From Mesorhizobium sp. (GTDB lineage: Bacteria; Pseudomonadota; Alphaproteobacteria; Rhizobiales; Rhizobiaceae): a stretch of DNA of 64,000 nucleotides. The stretch is taken from positions 176,292-240,291 of the forward strand of contig NZ_JANJTZ010000002.1 in assembly GCF_024710845.1 (NCBI RefSeq), read 5' to 3'. Under the pieces are notes generated by a model. It worked only from the letters and a program-made list of their open reading frames with translations, was not told where the DNA came from and ran no database searches. Below are positions 18,660 to 26,567 of the stretch, piece by piece; positions within the stretch are counted from its first letter, which is position 1, and every line of letters begins with the position of its first letter. The position numbers were made by a program, and so were the translations under genes.

Positions 18660-19223
18660 CTACTGACCCTGCTTCTGGGGCGTGAGCAGCATCTTCACCC
18701 GTCCGGTCCCCTTGCCGCAGCCGTCAAGCTTCGCGGCGCCCGTCTTCATCTCGACGGTGAGCTTGCAGCCGACGATGACGTTCTGGCCTTCGGTCAGTAC
18801 GACCTCTTCGCCTGTGAGCGTCATGATCTCGGTCCCCATGTCGAACGTTCCGCGATCACCGGTGGCGACCTGGGTCTTCGATTTCACGTAGACCTTTCCG
18901 TCCACTTCCATTCGCTCGATATTGCCGCCGCCAGGCATCGTGGCCGACGCGGTGTCCGCGCCTTCCTTCTTCTCTTTCTTGTAGTGGACGGTCATCTTGC
19001 CGGACTTCAGCAACGTGTCTCCCTGCACGACGCTGACGTTCCCGGTGAAGATGGCGATACTGTCTGCGTCGCGCACCTCGAGCTTGTCGCTCTCGATCTG
19101 GATCGGCTTGTCGCCCTGGAGCTGAAGGCCTGTGAAGCTGCTGCTCCGCTCCTGCGCCGTCGCTGCCGTCGCCGCGAGGGCAAGGCCGATGCAGAGGCCG
19201 GCGGAAATCCTAGTTGACCGCAT
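18660..19223 (-). CDS. lptA: LPS transport periplasmic protein LptA
   Basis: A 187-residue OstA/LptA-fold protein that forms the periplasmic bridge for LPS. A Sec signal peptide runs to about residue 24 (ISAGLCIGLALAATAATAQE). The mature part has the repeated beta-jellyroll pattern: PIQIESDKLEVRDADSIAIF, GNVSVVQGDTLLKSGKMTV, and GRGTVKM-like turns near the C-terminus. I choose the ATG at 19223 (GGTGGGGG upstream) over a GTG at 19235. It overlaps the end of lptC by 14 nt. Confidence 0.95.
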   Translation of the reverse strand: MRSTRISAGLCIGLALAATAATAQERSSSFTGLQLQGDKPIQIESDKLEVRDADSIAIFTGNVSVVQGDTLLKSGKMTVHYKKEKKEGADTASATMPGGGNIERMEVDGKVYVKSKTQVATGDRGTFDMGTEIMTLTGEEVVLTEGQNVIVGCKLTVEMKTGAAKLDGCGKGTGRVKMLLTPQKQGQ

Positions 19224-19917
19224 TGCTGCCCCCACCCGCCGCCTTGTCCGGAGATTTGCTGGGTTCGATGTCGACGCGGACGCGATTCTCGAACACGATC
19301 ACGCGGCCGTTGTCGGCCATGTTCATCGACAACGCGGTGATCTTCGAACCTTTGAAAAGAATCTCGACGGGGTCGCCCGTCGACATCGACCCGGCATTCA
19401 TGTCGAGGCTGGCCGAGTTCAGCTTGGCCGTCATGCCGTCGGTGGTCGTCACGGTCATCGGGCTGTCGAACACAAGCGTGTTCTTGGCGTTGTCGTAGAT
19501 GCCGCTCTTGGCGGCCACCTTGGCGGTATTCTTCGGATCGACCGGAAGCTTGGCGTTGATGTCCTCAAGCCGGACCAGGTTCGTATCCGTAAGATCCTGC
19601 ACGGCGCGCAGCGCCGTCATGGTGTAGGGCAGCTTGTCCTTGGTAAAGCCGTCGAGCTTGGGATTTGCCATCACCAGCTTGCCGTCGCTTATGCCGGCAC
19701 CTTCGATGCTTATCCCTGCGACGGTCGGTATCGAGACATAGGACCAGCCGACAAAGCCGATCACGCCGGCAACGGCAAGGCCCGGCAACCAGACCTTGAG
19801 CCACCGCACACGGCGCGAATGACGCTGCGCGCGGGCGAACACATCGTCCGTGCGCGAGCCCCGTTCAAGGGCCTGCGCCTGGGCACTGTCGATGCCTGTC
19901 GTCCTCGCTGCCGTCAT
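19210..19917 (-). CDS. lptC: LPS export protein LptC
   Basis: A 235-residue bitopic inner-membrane protein. About 45 cytoplasmic residues precede a transmembrane helix around residues 43-62 (WLPGLAVAGVIGFVGWSYV). The periplasmic LptC domain follows, with LVMANPKLDGFTKDKLPYTM, SGIYDNAKNTLVFDSPMTV and the terminal NGRVIVFENRVRVDI. It hands LPS from LptBFG to LptA. The ATG at 19917 is the first in the conserved part; the frame stays open upstream, but that stretch looks non-coding. It is the first gene of the lptC-lptA-lptB run. Confidence 0.93.
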   Translation of the reverse strand: MTAARTTGIDSAQAQALERGSRTDDVFARAQRHSRRVRWLKVWLPGLAVAGVIGFVGWSYVSIPTVAGISIEGAGISDGKLVMANPKLDGFTKDKLPYTMTALRAVQDLTDTNLVRLEDINAKLPVDPKNTAKVAAKSGIYDNAKNTLVFDSPMTVTTTDGMTAKLNSASLDMNAGSMSTGDPVEILFKGSKITALSMNMADNGRVIVFENRVRVDIEPSKSPDKAAGGGSNAVN

Positions 19918-20198
19918 GCTGTGGCTGATACTCCGGGTCTGCCTGATTGTGCGTCGCAACAACGCACATGGAAATAGGTCCGCTTTCCGGCGGCGGAGCT
20001 CCAACTGCCGGTTACATCCCAATATGGTTATTTTTGGATAAAAGGACAGGGGCTGGCCGGTCGAAAGACTGGCGTCCGGGCAATATTGTGCAGCGCGGCA
20101 AGACGTTACAGCCAGATGTTCAGGGTGGCGGTGCGTTTCGCCATGCTCTAGAAACGGTGAGCCGACGACACTGCAAATCGCCAGGAGCGAGACCAGAC
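19918..20198. other. Divergent intergenic region, lptC/sppA
   Basis: About 280 bp between two divergent genes. It has an AT-richer patch near 20020-20045 (GGTTATTTTTGGATAAAAGG) that is the likely promoter zone. I see no palindrome, RNA gene or convincing small ORF. Only AGGAG at 20183-20187 near the sppA start stands out. Confidence 0.4.
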
Positions 20199-21176
20199 AT
20201 GGCGCTGAGAGCCGACGAGATGATTGACCGCCGCCGCCTGCGGCGCAAGCTGACGTTCTGGCGTGTCGCCGCGATCCTCGTGGCGGCCGTCGCGATCGCC
20301 GCAACGACCGGCTGGGCCATGCGCGACAGCCTTGGCGGCGTGGCCGCTGCCCACATCGCCAAGGTGAGGATCGAGGGGACGATCACCGAGGACGAGGAAC
20401 TGCTCAAGCGGCTGAAGGACGTCGCCGAGTCCGGTTCGGTCAAGGGGGTGATCCTGTCGATCGATTCGCCGGGAGGCACGACCGCCGGCGGCGAGGCGAT
20501 CTTCGAGGCCGTGCGCAAGCTCGCCGCGGCCAAGCCGACCGTCGCCCAGGTCGGCACGCTCGCCGCATCGGCCGGCTACATGATCGCGAGCGCCTCCGAT
20601 CACATCGTGGCGCGCCAGTCCTCCATCGTCGGATCGATCGGCGTCCTGATCCAGTTCCCGAACTTCAGCGGGCTCATGGACAAGATCGGCATCACGCTCG
20701 ACGAGGTGAAATCCTCGCCCCTGAAGGCCGAGCCTTCGCCGTTCAACGTCACGACCGACGAGGAGAAGGCGATGCTGCGGTCGATGATCATGGATTCCTA
20801 TGAATGGTTCGTCGGCCTGGTCGACGACCGGCGGCCGCTGACGCGCGCCGAAGTGCTGGCGCTCGCCGACGGGTCGATCTTCACCGGTCGCCAGGCGCTT
20901 GCAAGGAAACTGGTCGACGAACTCGGTGGCGAGGAAAAGGCCAAGGACTGGCTCGTCACCAAGGGGGTCGACGCCAAGCTCGACATCGTCGAATGGAAGC
21001 CGCGCAAGTCGACGGCCGACTTCTTCCTGTCGAGCGCGATGGGCCAGCGCGTGGCCGCTTTCCTGGGCTTTCCGGGCCTCGACGCGGACCTCCTGAAGAA
21101 GATCGGCGCCGACCGCATCTTTCTTGACGGTATGCTGTCTCTCTGGCACCCTGATATGGCGACCGTCTCGGACTAA
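20199..21176 (+). CDS. sppA: Signal peptide peptidase SppA, short form
   Basis: A 325-residue S49-family membrane protease that degrades cleaved signal peptides. One N-terminal membrane anchor spans about residues 20-40 (WRVAAILVAAVAIAATTGWA). The fold has SIDSPGGTTAGGEA, the catalytic Ser124 in LAASAGYM, and the general-base Lys176 in SSPLKAEPSPF, the Ser-Lys dyad of the half-length SppA type. The ATG at 20199 was chosen because AGGAG lies upstream and the anchor then starts at a normal distance; the frame remains open further upstream. ihfB begins 63 nt downstream. Confidence 0.95.
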   Translation: MALRADEMIDRRRLRRKLTFWRVAAILVAAVAIAATTGWAMRDSLGGVAAAHIAKVRIEGTITEDEELLKRLKDVAESGSVKGVILSIDSPGGTTAGGEAIFEAVRKLAAAKPTVAQVGTLAASAGYMIASASDHIVARQSSIVGSIGVLIQFPNFSGLMDKIGITLDEVKSSPLKAEPSPFNVTTDEEKAMLRSMIMDSYEWFVGLVDDRRPLTRAEVLALADGSIFTGRQALARKLVDELGGEEKAKDWLVTKGVDAKLDIVEWKPRKSTADFFLSSAMGQRVAAFLGFPGLDADLLKKIGADRIFLDGMLSLWHPDMATVSD

Positions 21177-21239
21177 GTGACGGATTTTCAAGCATCGTTC
21201 CTTTGCAGTCATGAGTTTTTCGAAGGGGGAAGCAGTCGC

Positions 21240-21524
21240 ATGATCAAGTCCGAACTGGTTCAGCTTATCGCCAATCGCAACCCGCATCTCTTCCTGCGCG
21301 ACGTCGAGAACATCGTGAATGCGATCTTCGAGGAGATCACCGATTCGCTCGCCGCCGGGAACCGCGTGGAACTGCGCGGTTTCGGCGCGTTTTCGGTCAA
21401 GAACCGGCCTGCCCGCACCGGCCGCAACCCGCGCACCGGCGAATCCGTCGAGGTCGAGGAAAAATGGGTCCCCTTCTTCAAGACGGGGAAGGAGTTGCGC
21501 GAGCGCCTCAACATCGAGGATTGA
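21240..21524 (+). CDS. ihfB: Integration host factor, beta subunit
   Basis: A 94-residue DNA-bending protein of the HU/IHF family. [17 protein letters not shown] is the IHF-beta N-terminus, and [20 protein letters not shown] with [18 protein letters not shown] forms the DNA-binding beta arms, including the Pro that intercalates. GAAGGGGGAAG lies just upstream. It heterodimerises with IHF-alpha (not in this window) and assists sigma-54 promoters and recombination. It lies between sppA and lapA in a conserved rhizobial order. Confidence 0.97.
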   Translation: MIKSELVQLIANRNPHLFLRDVENIVNAIFEEITDSLAAGNRVELRGFGAFSVKNRPARTGRNPRTGESVEVEEKWVPFFKTGKELRERLNIED

Positions 21525-21557
21525 CGCCGGCAGCCCCGCTGTTATGTCAGGCAAACC

Positions 21558-21911
21558 ATGCTGAACCGCGTCCTCATCGTCGTCGTCCTGGTGCCGCTCG
21601 CGGTCATCCTCATTGCGCTTGCGGTGGCCAACCGCATGCCGGTGGCCTTCACCCTCGACCCGTTCAATCCGGGCAATCCGGGTCTGACCCTTCAGCTTCC
21701 GCTGTTCGTGATGCTCTTCCTCGCGCTCGGCCTCGGCCTGATTCTCGGCAGTTTCGCGACATGGTGGAAGCAGGGCCGCTACCGCAAGGAGGCGCGCAAC
21801 AAATCCCGGGAAGTGCAGACGCTGATCCAGGAAATCGGCCAGCGCAAGCCGGCACCCCCCGCGCCGGCTGTTCCGGCATCCGGCAGCACGCTTCCCGCGC
21901 CACGCCATTGA
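21558..21911 (+). CDS. lapA: LapA family membrane protein
   Basis: A 117-residue inner-membrane protein of the DUF1049/LapA family. Two helices are visible: residues 4-25 (RVLIVVVLVPLAVILIALAV) and about 43-67 (LQLPLFVMLFLALGLGLILG). A charged segment (WWKQGRYRKEARNKSREVQ) and a Pro/Ala tail follow. LapA with LapB adjusts LpxC turnover and LPS synthesis in enterobacteria; lapB is not adjacent here. It starts 33 nt after ihfB, probably in the same operon. Confidence 0.88.
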   Translation: MLNRVLIVVVLVPLAVILIALAVANRMPVAFTLDPFNPGNPGLTLQLPLFVMLFLALGLGLILGSFATWWKQGRYRKEARNKSREVQTLIQEIGQRKPAPPAPAVPASGSTLPAPRH

Positions 21912-21933
21912 GCCTCGCGCCAAGAGTCGCCCC

Positions 21934-22902
21934 ATGCGCATGATTTCGGCCGCCGACGTCGACCGCGTGCTCGACTTCGCCGCGCTGGTCGAGACGCTTC
22001 GCGCGGCGTTTCGCGACGGCGCGGTGCAGCCGGTTCGCCACCATCATACGATCGAACGGCCGGACGGGGCGGCGTCGACCCTGCTGCTGATGCCAGCCTG
22101 GAGCGACCTGGTGCGCGCCGGCACGTCGGACGGTGGCCACATCGGCGTAAAGATCGTCACGGTCTCTCCCGACAACAATGCGATCGGCAAGCCGGCGGTG
22201 ATGGGGCTTTACCTGCTGCTCGACGCCCGAACCGGCGAGCCGCAGGCCCTGATCGACGGCCCGCGACTCACCCAGTGGCGCACTGCCTGCGCCTCCGCCC
22301 TGGCCGCTAGCTATCTGGCGCGGGAGGACGCATCTAAACTGCTCATCATCGGCGCCGGCGCGCTGTCCCGGTTCCTCGCCAGTGCGCATTCCGCCGTCCG
22401 CCCGGTATCCGAGGTCCGGATCTGGAACCGCACCGCCGCCAATGCGGAAGCCGCCGCCGCCGACCTGCGCCGGTCGGGGCTGAACGCGTCGGTCGCCGCC
22501 GACCTCGACGAAGCGCTCGGCTGGGCCGACATCGTCTCGGCGGCGACTATCTCCAGCGCACCCCTGGTGAAGGGCGCGCTCCTGTCGCCGGGCGCGCATG
22601 TCGATCTCGTCGGCGGCTTCACGCCGACGATGCGCGAGGCGGACGACGAGGCGATCCGCCGCGCCCGGGTCTATGTCGACACCCGTGCCGGCGCGACGAA
22701 GGAAGCCGGCGACATCGTCCAGCCGCTCGCGTCGGGCGTGCTGACCCAGGACGGCATCGTCGCCGACCTGCATGAACTCGCCCGCGGCGAGAAGGCGGGC
22801 CGCGGATCGCCGGACGAGATCACGCTGTTCAAGTCCGTGGGCGCGGCGCTGGAAGACCTCGCTGCGGGAATTGCGGTCTACGAGAACATCGCCCGGACGT
22901 AA
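21934..22902 (+). CDS. Ornithine cyclodeaminase / mu-crystallin family protein
   Basis: A 322-residue NAD(P)-binding protein of the OCD/mu-crystallin/ketimine reductase family. Landmarks are the dimer/substrate lead MRMISAADVDRVLDF, the RTACASALAASYLAR segment, the Rossmann motif LLIIGAGALSRFLASAH, and HVDLVGGFTPTMREAD. Members act as ornithine cyclodeaminase, alanine dehydrogenase or cyclic ketimine reductase; the specific substrate cannot be read here. It starts 22 nt after lapA and may be on the ihfB-lapA transcript. Confidence 0.9.
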   Translation: MRMISAADVDRVLDFAALVETLRAAFRDGAVQPVRHHHTIERPDGAASTLLLMPAWSDLVRAGTSDGGHIGVKIVTVSPDNNAIGKPAVMGLYLLLDARTGEPQALIDGPRLTQWRTACASALAASYLAREDASKLLIIGAGALSRFLASAHSAVRPVSEVRIWNRTAANAEAAAADLRRSGLNASVAADLDEALGWADIVSAATISSAPLVKGALLSPGAHVDLVGGFTPTMREADDEAIRRARVYVDTRAGATKEAGDIVQPLASGVLTQDGIVADLHELARGEKAGRGSPDEITLFKSVGAALEDLAAGIAVYENIART

Positions 22903-22990
22903 CAACCACGCCGCCTTTCCGGGGTCGCCGGTTGCGGCTCCACCTTCGCTGTGGCAGAAGCCGCGAACGTTCAAGGGTGATGGAACAGGC

Positions 22991-24082
22991 TTGAAACCGC
23001 CGCGCGACAAACGTCGGCCTTCGAAGGCAAGACCGGGGCAGCCGGCGCAGGCGGCGTTCCGCCCGCTGCCGGGTGGCGCCGCACCGCGCGCCCGATCGGC
23101 CCCGGCCGAGGCCGCCGCGCCGAAGCAGGCGCCTGCCCACGCTCCAGCCTCGCCACGTCAGCCGGTGCCTCGCCGGACAGGCGCCCTGCCGGCGGAGAAC
23201 CTGCCGCTCATCCTCGAAGTTCTGCCGAACGCCGACTATGCGCTTCTCGATTCGGGCGACGGCGAGAAGCTGGAGCAATACGGGCCGTACAGGATCGTCC
23301 GCCCGGAAGGCCAGGCGATCTGGCGTCGCGCCCTTCCAGAGCGCGACTGGGCGAATGTCGATGCCGTCTTCACTGGCGACACCGACGAAGAGGGCATCGG
23401 CCGCTGGCGTTTTCCCAAGCAGCCCCTCGGCGAGACCTGGCCGATGACCTATGACGGCCTGTCCTATCTCGGCCGCTTTACGTCCTTCCGCCATGTCGGA
23501 GTGTTTCCAGAGCAGGCGCCCCACTGGAGCCACATGGAAGGACTGATCCGCGGCGCCAACCGGCCGGTGAAGGTGCTGAACCTGTTCGGCTATACCGGCC
23601 TCGCCTCGCTGGTGGCTGCCCGCGCGGGCGCCGAAGTGACCCATGTCGACGCGTCGAAGAAGGCGATCGGCTGGGCAAGGGAAAACCAGGAACTGGCGCG
23701 CCTGTCGGATCGGCCGATTCGCTGGATCTGCGACGACGCGATGAAATTCGTCGAGCGCGAAGCCCGCCGCGACAGCCGCTACGACCTGATCCTGTTCGAT
23801 CCGCCGGCCTATGGCCGCGGCCCGAAGGGTGAAGTCTGGCAATTGTTCGAGGACCTGCCGGCGATGGCAGACCTCTGCCGCCGGATCCTCACACCGAAGC
23901 CGCTGGCCGTGGTGCTCACCGCCTATTCGATCCGCGCCTCGTTCTTTGCCATCCACGCACTGATGCGCGACACCTTCGCCGGCATGGGCGGCAGGGTCGA
24001 ATCCGGCGAGTTGATCATCCGGGAAAAATCGGCCGGCCGCGCGCTCTCCACATCCCTCTTCTCCCGATGGGTAGCCAGATGA
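22991..24082 (+). CDS. Class I SAM-dependent RNA methyltransferase
   Basis: About 363 residues if started at TTG 22991. A Pro/Ala/Arg-rich basic tail of some 60 residues comes first. The methyltransferase core has VLNLFGYTGLASLVAARAGA (motif I), THVDASKKAIGWARENQEL, and the catalytic-loop motif LFDPPAYGRGPKG, matching the RlmI/RlmK-like 23S rRNA methyltransferase group. The start is uncertain: no ATG precedes the conserved part, and the open frame extends back into the previous gene. Its TGA overlaps the next gene as ATGA, indicating coupling with the SpoU-type methyltransferase and lspA. Confidence 0.85.
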   Translation: MKPPRDKRRPSKARPGQPAQAAFRPLPGGAAPRARSAPAEAAAPKQAPAHAPASPRQPVPRRTGALPAENLPLILEVLPNADYALLDSGDGEKLEQYGPYRIVRPEGQAIWRRALPERDWANVDAVFTGDTDEEGIGRWRFPKQPLGETWPMTYDGLSYLGRFTSFRHVGVFPEQAPHWSHMEGLIRGANRPVKVLNLFGYTGLASLVAARAGAEVTHVDASKKAIGWARENQELARLSDRPIRWICDDAMKFVEREARRDSRYDLILFDPPAYGRGPKGEVWQLFEDLPAMADLCRRILTPKPLAVVLTAYSIRASFFAIHALMRDTFAGMGGRVESGELIIREKSAGRALSTSLFSRWVAR

Positions 24083-24918
24083 CCGAACGGCGCGCAGTCG
24101 GGCAGGTGAAGGAGGTCACGAGCCTCGCCAACCCGATCGTCAAGGACATCAAGTCGCTGGCGATGAAGAAATTCCGCGATCAGCGCAACGCCTTCATGGC
24201 CGAGGGGCTGAAGCTCGTCATCGACGCGCTCGACCTCGGCTGGACCATCGATACGCTGGTCTTTGCGAAAACCGCCAAGGGCAATCCGGCTGTCGAGAAG
24301 GTCGCCGCGCGCACGGTCGCGTCGGGCGGTCTCGTGCTGGAAGTGACGGAAAAGGTCCTGGCCGCCATCACACGGCGGGACAATCCGCAGATGGTGGTCG
24401 GCGTATTCCGGCAGCGCTGGAAGCCGCTGGCGGAGGTTCGCCCGGCCGCCGGCGACGTCTGGGTCGCGCTCGACCGGGTGCGCGATCCGGGCAATCTCGG
24501 CACGGTAATCCGCACCGCCGATGCGGTCGGCGCCAAAGGCGTCATCCTCGTCGGCGATACGACCGATCCGTTCGCGGTGGAGACGGTGCGTGCGACGATG
24601 GGCTCGGTCTTCGCGGTCCCTGTCGCAAAGGCGAGCGAGCAGGAGTTCCTGGCCTGGCGAAAGGGCTTCGGCGGCCTGCTCGTCGGCACCCATCTCAAGG
24701 GCGCGGTCGACTATCGCAGCGTTGCCTATGCCGGAAAGCCGGTGGTGCTCCTGATGGGCAACGAGCAGCAGGGTCTGCCCGACAGTCTAGCCGCAGCCTG
24801 CGACAAGCTGGTGCTGATCCCGCAGGCGGGCAGGGCGGATTCGCTCAACCTCGCGGTCGCGACAGGCGTCATGCTGTTCGAGATCCGCCGCGACACATTG
24901 AAGGTCGCCGCCCGCTGA
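24079..24918 (+). CDS. TrmH/SpoU-family RNA 2'-O-methyltransferase
   Basis: A 279-residue SPOUT methyltransferase. An N-terminal RNA-binding substrate domain is present (VTSLANPIVKDIKSLAMKKF, FMAEGLKLVIDALD). The knotted domain has motif 1 DRVRDPGNLGTVIRTADAVG, motif 2 VVLLMGNEQQGLPDSL and motif 3 ADSLNLAVATGVMLFE. This is the rRNA/tRNA ribose methylase type similar to RlmB and its relatives; the exact target is not determined. I use the ATG at 24079, overlapping the upstream stop by 4 nt. The stop overlaps the lspA start (TGATG). Confidence 0.93.
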   Translation: MTERRAVGQVKEVTSLANPIVKDIKSLAMKKFRDQRNAFMAEGLKLVIDALDLGWTIDTLVFAKTAKGNPAVEKVAARTVASGGLVLEVTEKVLAAITRRDNPQMVVGVFRQRWKPLAEVRPAAGDVWVALDRVRDPGNLGTVIRTADAVGAKGVILVGDTTDPFAVETVRATMGSVFAVPVAKASEQEFLAWRKGFGGLLVGTHLKGAVDYRSVAYAGKPVVLLMGNEQQGLPDSLAAACDKLVLIPQAGRADSLNLAVATGVMLFEIRRDTLKVAAR

Positions 24919-25424
24919 TGACGAAACGCAGCCTCGCGATCTATGTGCTTCTCGCGCTCGCCGCCGCCGGGCTGGACCAGTGGATCAAACGACTGGTCGT
25001 CGCCAACATGGAATTGCACGAGAGCATCGAACTCGCGCCGATGCTGTCGCTCTACCACACCCGCAACACCGGCATCGCTTTCTCCTTCCTCTCCGGGTTC
25101 AGCGATACCGCGATGGTCGTGCTGACGGGCGCCGTCATGCTGTTCATCGGCTGGCTGGCGGTTCGCGCCGAGCATCACCAGCACCTGGCGCGGGCGGGCT
25201 TCGCGTTGATCCTCGGCGGCGCGCTCGGCAACATCATCGACCGGTCGACGTTGGGCTACGTCGTCGACTACATCCTGTTCCACTCCGCGACCTGGTCCTT
25301 CGCCGTCTTCAACCTGGCGGACGCGTTCATCTCGATCGGGGCGGCGATGGTGGTGTTGCAGGAGATACTGGACTGGCGCGGCCGAGACGACCCTGGCGGA
25401 CAGAACCCGCCGCCGGACGCTTGA
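24918..25424 (+). CDS. lspA: Lipoprotein signal peptidase (SPase II)
   Basis: A 168-residue four-helix inner-membrane aspartyl protease that cleaves prolipoproteins. The catalytic aspartates are Asp108 in GNIIDR and Asp135 in [21 protein letters not shown] is the conserved first-loop motif. Its start overlaps the preceding stop by one nt, so translation is coupled. The final 15 residues are a short polar tail. The 52 bp to the AcuI-like gene show no terminator. Confidence 0.97.
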   Translation: MTKRSLAIYVLLALAAAGLDQWIKRLVVANMELHESIELAPMLSLYHTRNTGIAFSFLSGFSDTAMVVLTGAVMLFIGWLAVRAEHHQHLARAGFALILGGALGNIIDRSTLGYVVDYILFHSATWSFAVFNLADAFISIGAAMVVLQEILDWRGRDDPGGQNPPPDA

Positions 25425-25476
25425 ATGTCCTACCCCGAAGCCGCAAGAATGTGACGATATCCGGAGGAATTGCCGA

Positions 25477-26478
25477 ATGACCGATCGTTTCAAAGCCATT
25501 CTCATCTCGCGGGACGAGGAGAAGCGGCAGTCCGTCGCTGTCACCGAGCTGACCGAGGCCGATCTGATGGAGGGCGACGTGACCGTCGCCGTCGAAGCCT
25601 CGACGATGAATTACAAGGATGGCCTCGCGATCACCGGCAAGGCCCCGGTGGTACGGCGCTTCCCGCTCGTTCCCGGCATCGACTTCGCCGGAACTGTCAT
25701 CACCTCCTCGCACCCAGACTGGAAGGCAGGCGACAAGGTCATCCTCAACGGCTGGGGCACCGGCGAGACGCATCACGGTGCGTTTGCCGGCCGTTCCCGG
25801 ATCAAGGGCGAGTGGCTGGTGCCGCTGCCGGCGGGCATGAGCGTCTTCGACGCGATGGCGATCGGAACCGCCGGCTACACGGCGATGCTTGCCGTGATGG
25901 CGCTGGAACGTCACGGGATAACGCCCGCGCGGGGGCCTGTCGTCGTCACGGGCGCTGCCGGCGGCGTCGGGTCGGTCGCGATCGCGCTCCTCTCGAAGCT
26001 CGGCTACCATGTGATCGCCTCGACCGGCCGGGTTTCCGAGGAGGCCTATCTGAAGGATCTCGGTGCCGCCGAGATCATCTCGCGTGAGGAGCTTTCCGGA
26101 ACGGCAAAGCCGCTCGCCAAGGAGCGCTGGGCCGGTGGCGTGGATGCCGTCGGCAGCCATACGCTCGCCAACGTCCTGTCGATGACGTCCTACGGCGGCG
26201 CGGTCGCGGCCTGCGGCCTGGCGCAGGGGATGGACCTGCCGACGAGCGTCGCCCCCTTCATCCTGCGCGGCGTTTCGCTGCTGGGCATCGATTCGGTCAT
26301 GGCGCCAAAGGCGATGCGCCTGGAAGCGTGGCGGCGCCTGGGGACCGACCTCGATCATGCCAAGCTTTCCGCCATATCCACGAAGATCGGATTCGACGGC
26401 ATCATCGACGCCGCGAAGGCGATCGTCGACGGGCGCATCCGTGGTCGGGTCGTGATCGACATGGCCGGAGCCAAGTAG
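25477..26478 (+). CDS. AcuI/YhdH-family NADPH quinone (acrylyl-CoA) reductase
   Basis: A 333-residue zinc-free MDR-superfamily reductase. [20 protein letters not shown] and [13 protein letters not shown] are the YhdH/AcuI signatures, and [17 protein letters not shown] is the NADPH-binding glycine motif. Characterised relatives reduce acryloyl-CoA to propionyl-CoA in DMSP or 3-hydroxypropionate metabolism. Whether that is its substrate here is unknown, since no DMSP genes are nearby. GGAGG lies about 7 nt before the ATG. Confidence 0.92.
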   Translation: MTDRFKAILISRDEEKRQSVAVTELTEADLMEGDVTVAVEASTMNYKDGLAITGKAPVVRRFPLVPGIDFAGTVITSSHPDWKAGDKVILNGWGTGETHHGAFAGRSRIKGEWLVPLPAGMSVFDAMAIGTAGYTAMLAVMALERHGITPARGPVVVTGAAGGVGSVAIALLSKLGYHVIASTGRVSEEAYLKDLGAAEIISREELSGTAKPLAKERWAGGVDAVGSHTLANVLSMTSYGGAVAACGLAQGMDLPTSVAPFILRGVSLLGIDSVMAPKAMRLEAWRRLGTDLDHAKLSAISTKIGFDGIIDAAKAIVDGRIRGRVVIDMAGAK

Positions 26479-26505
26479 CTTTGGACACAGGCGTTTTCGG
26501 CCGCT

Positions 26506-26521
26506 CGCTAAAGTTTTAGCG
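26506..26521. promoter_or_regulatory. 16-bp inverted repeat before the hybrid kinase gene
   Basis: CGCTAAA and TTTAGCG flank a 2-nt centre (GT). The site lies between the reductase stop and the kinase start, 46 nt upstream of the latter. The tiny centre argues against an RNA hairpin and for a dimeric protein site. No binding protein can be named. Confidence 0.35.
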
Positions 26522-26567
26522 TTCGGCCCAAAGCTTTTTCCATCGCTGCCGGATTACGGTCCGGCCC

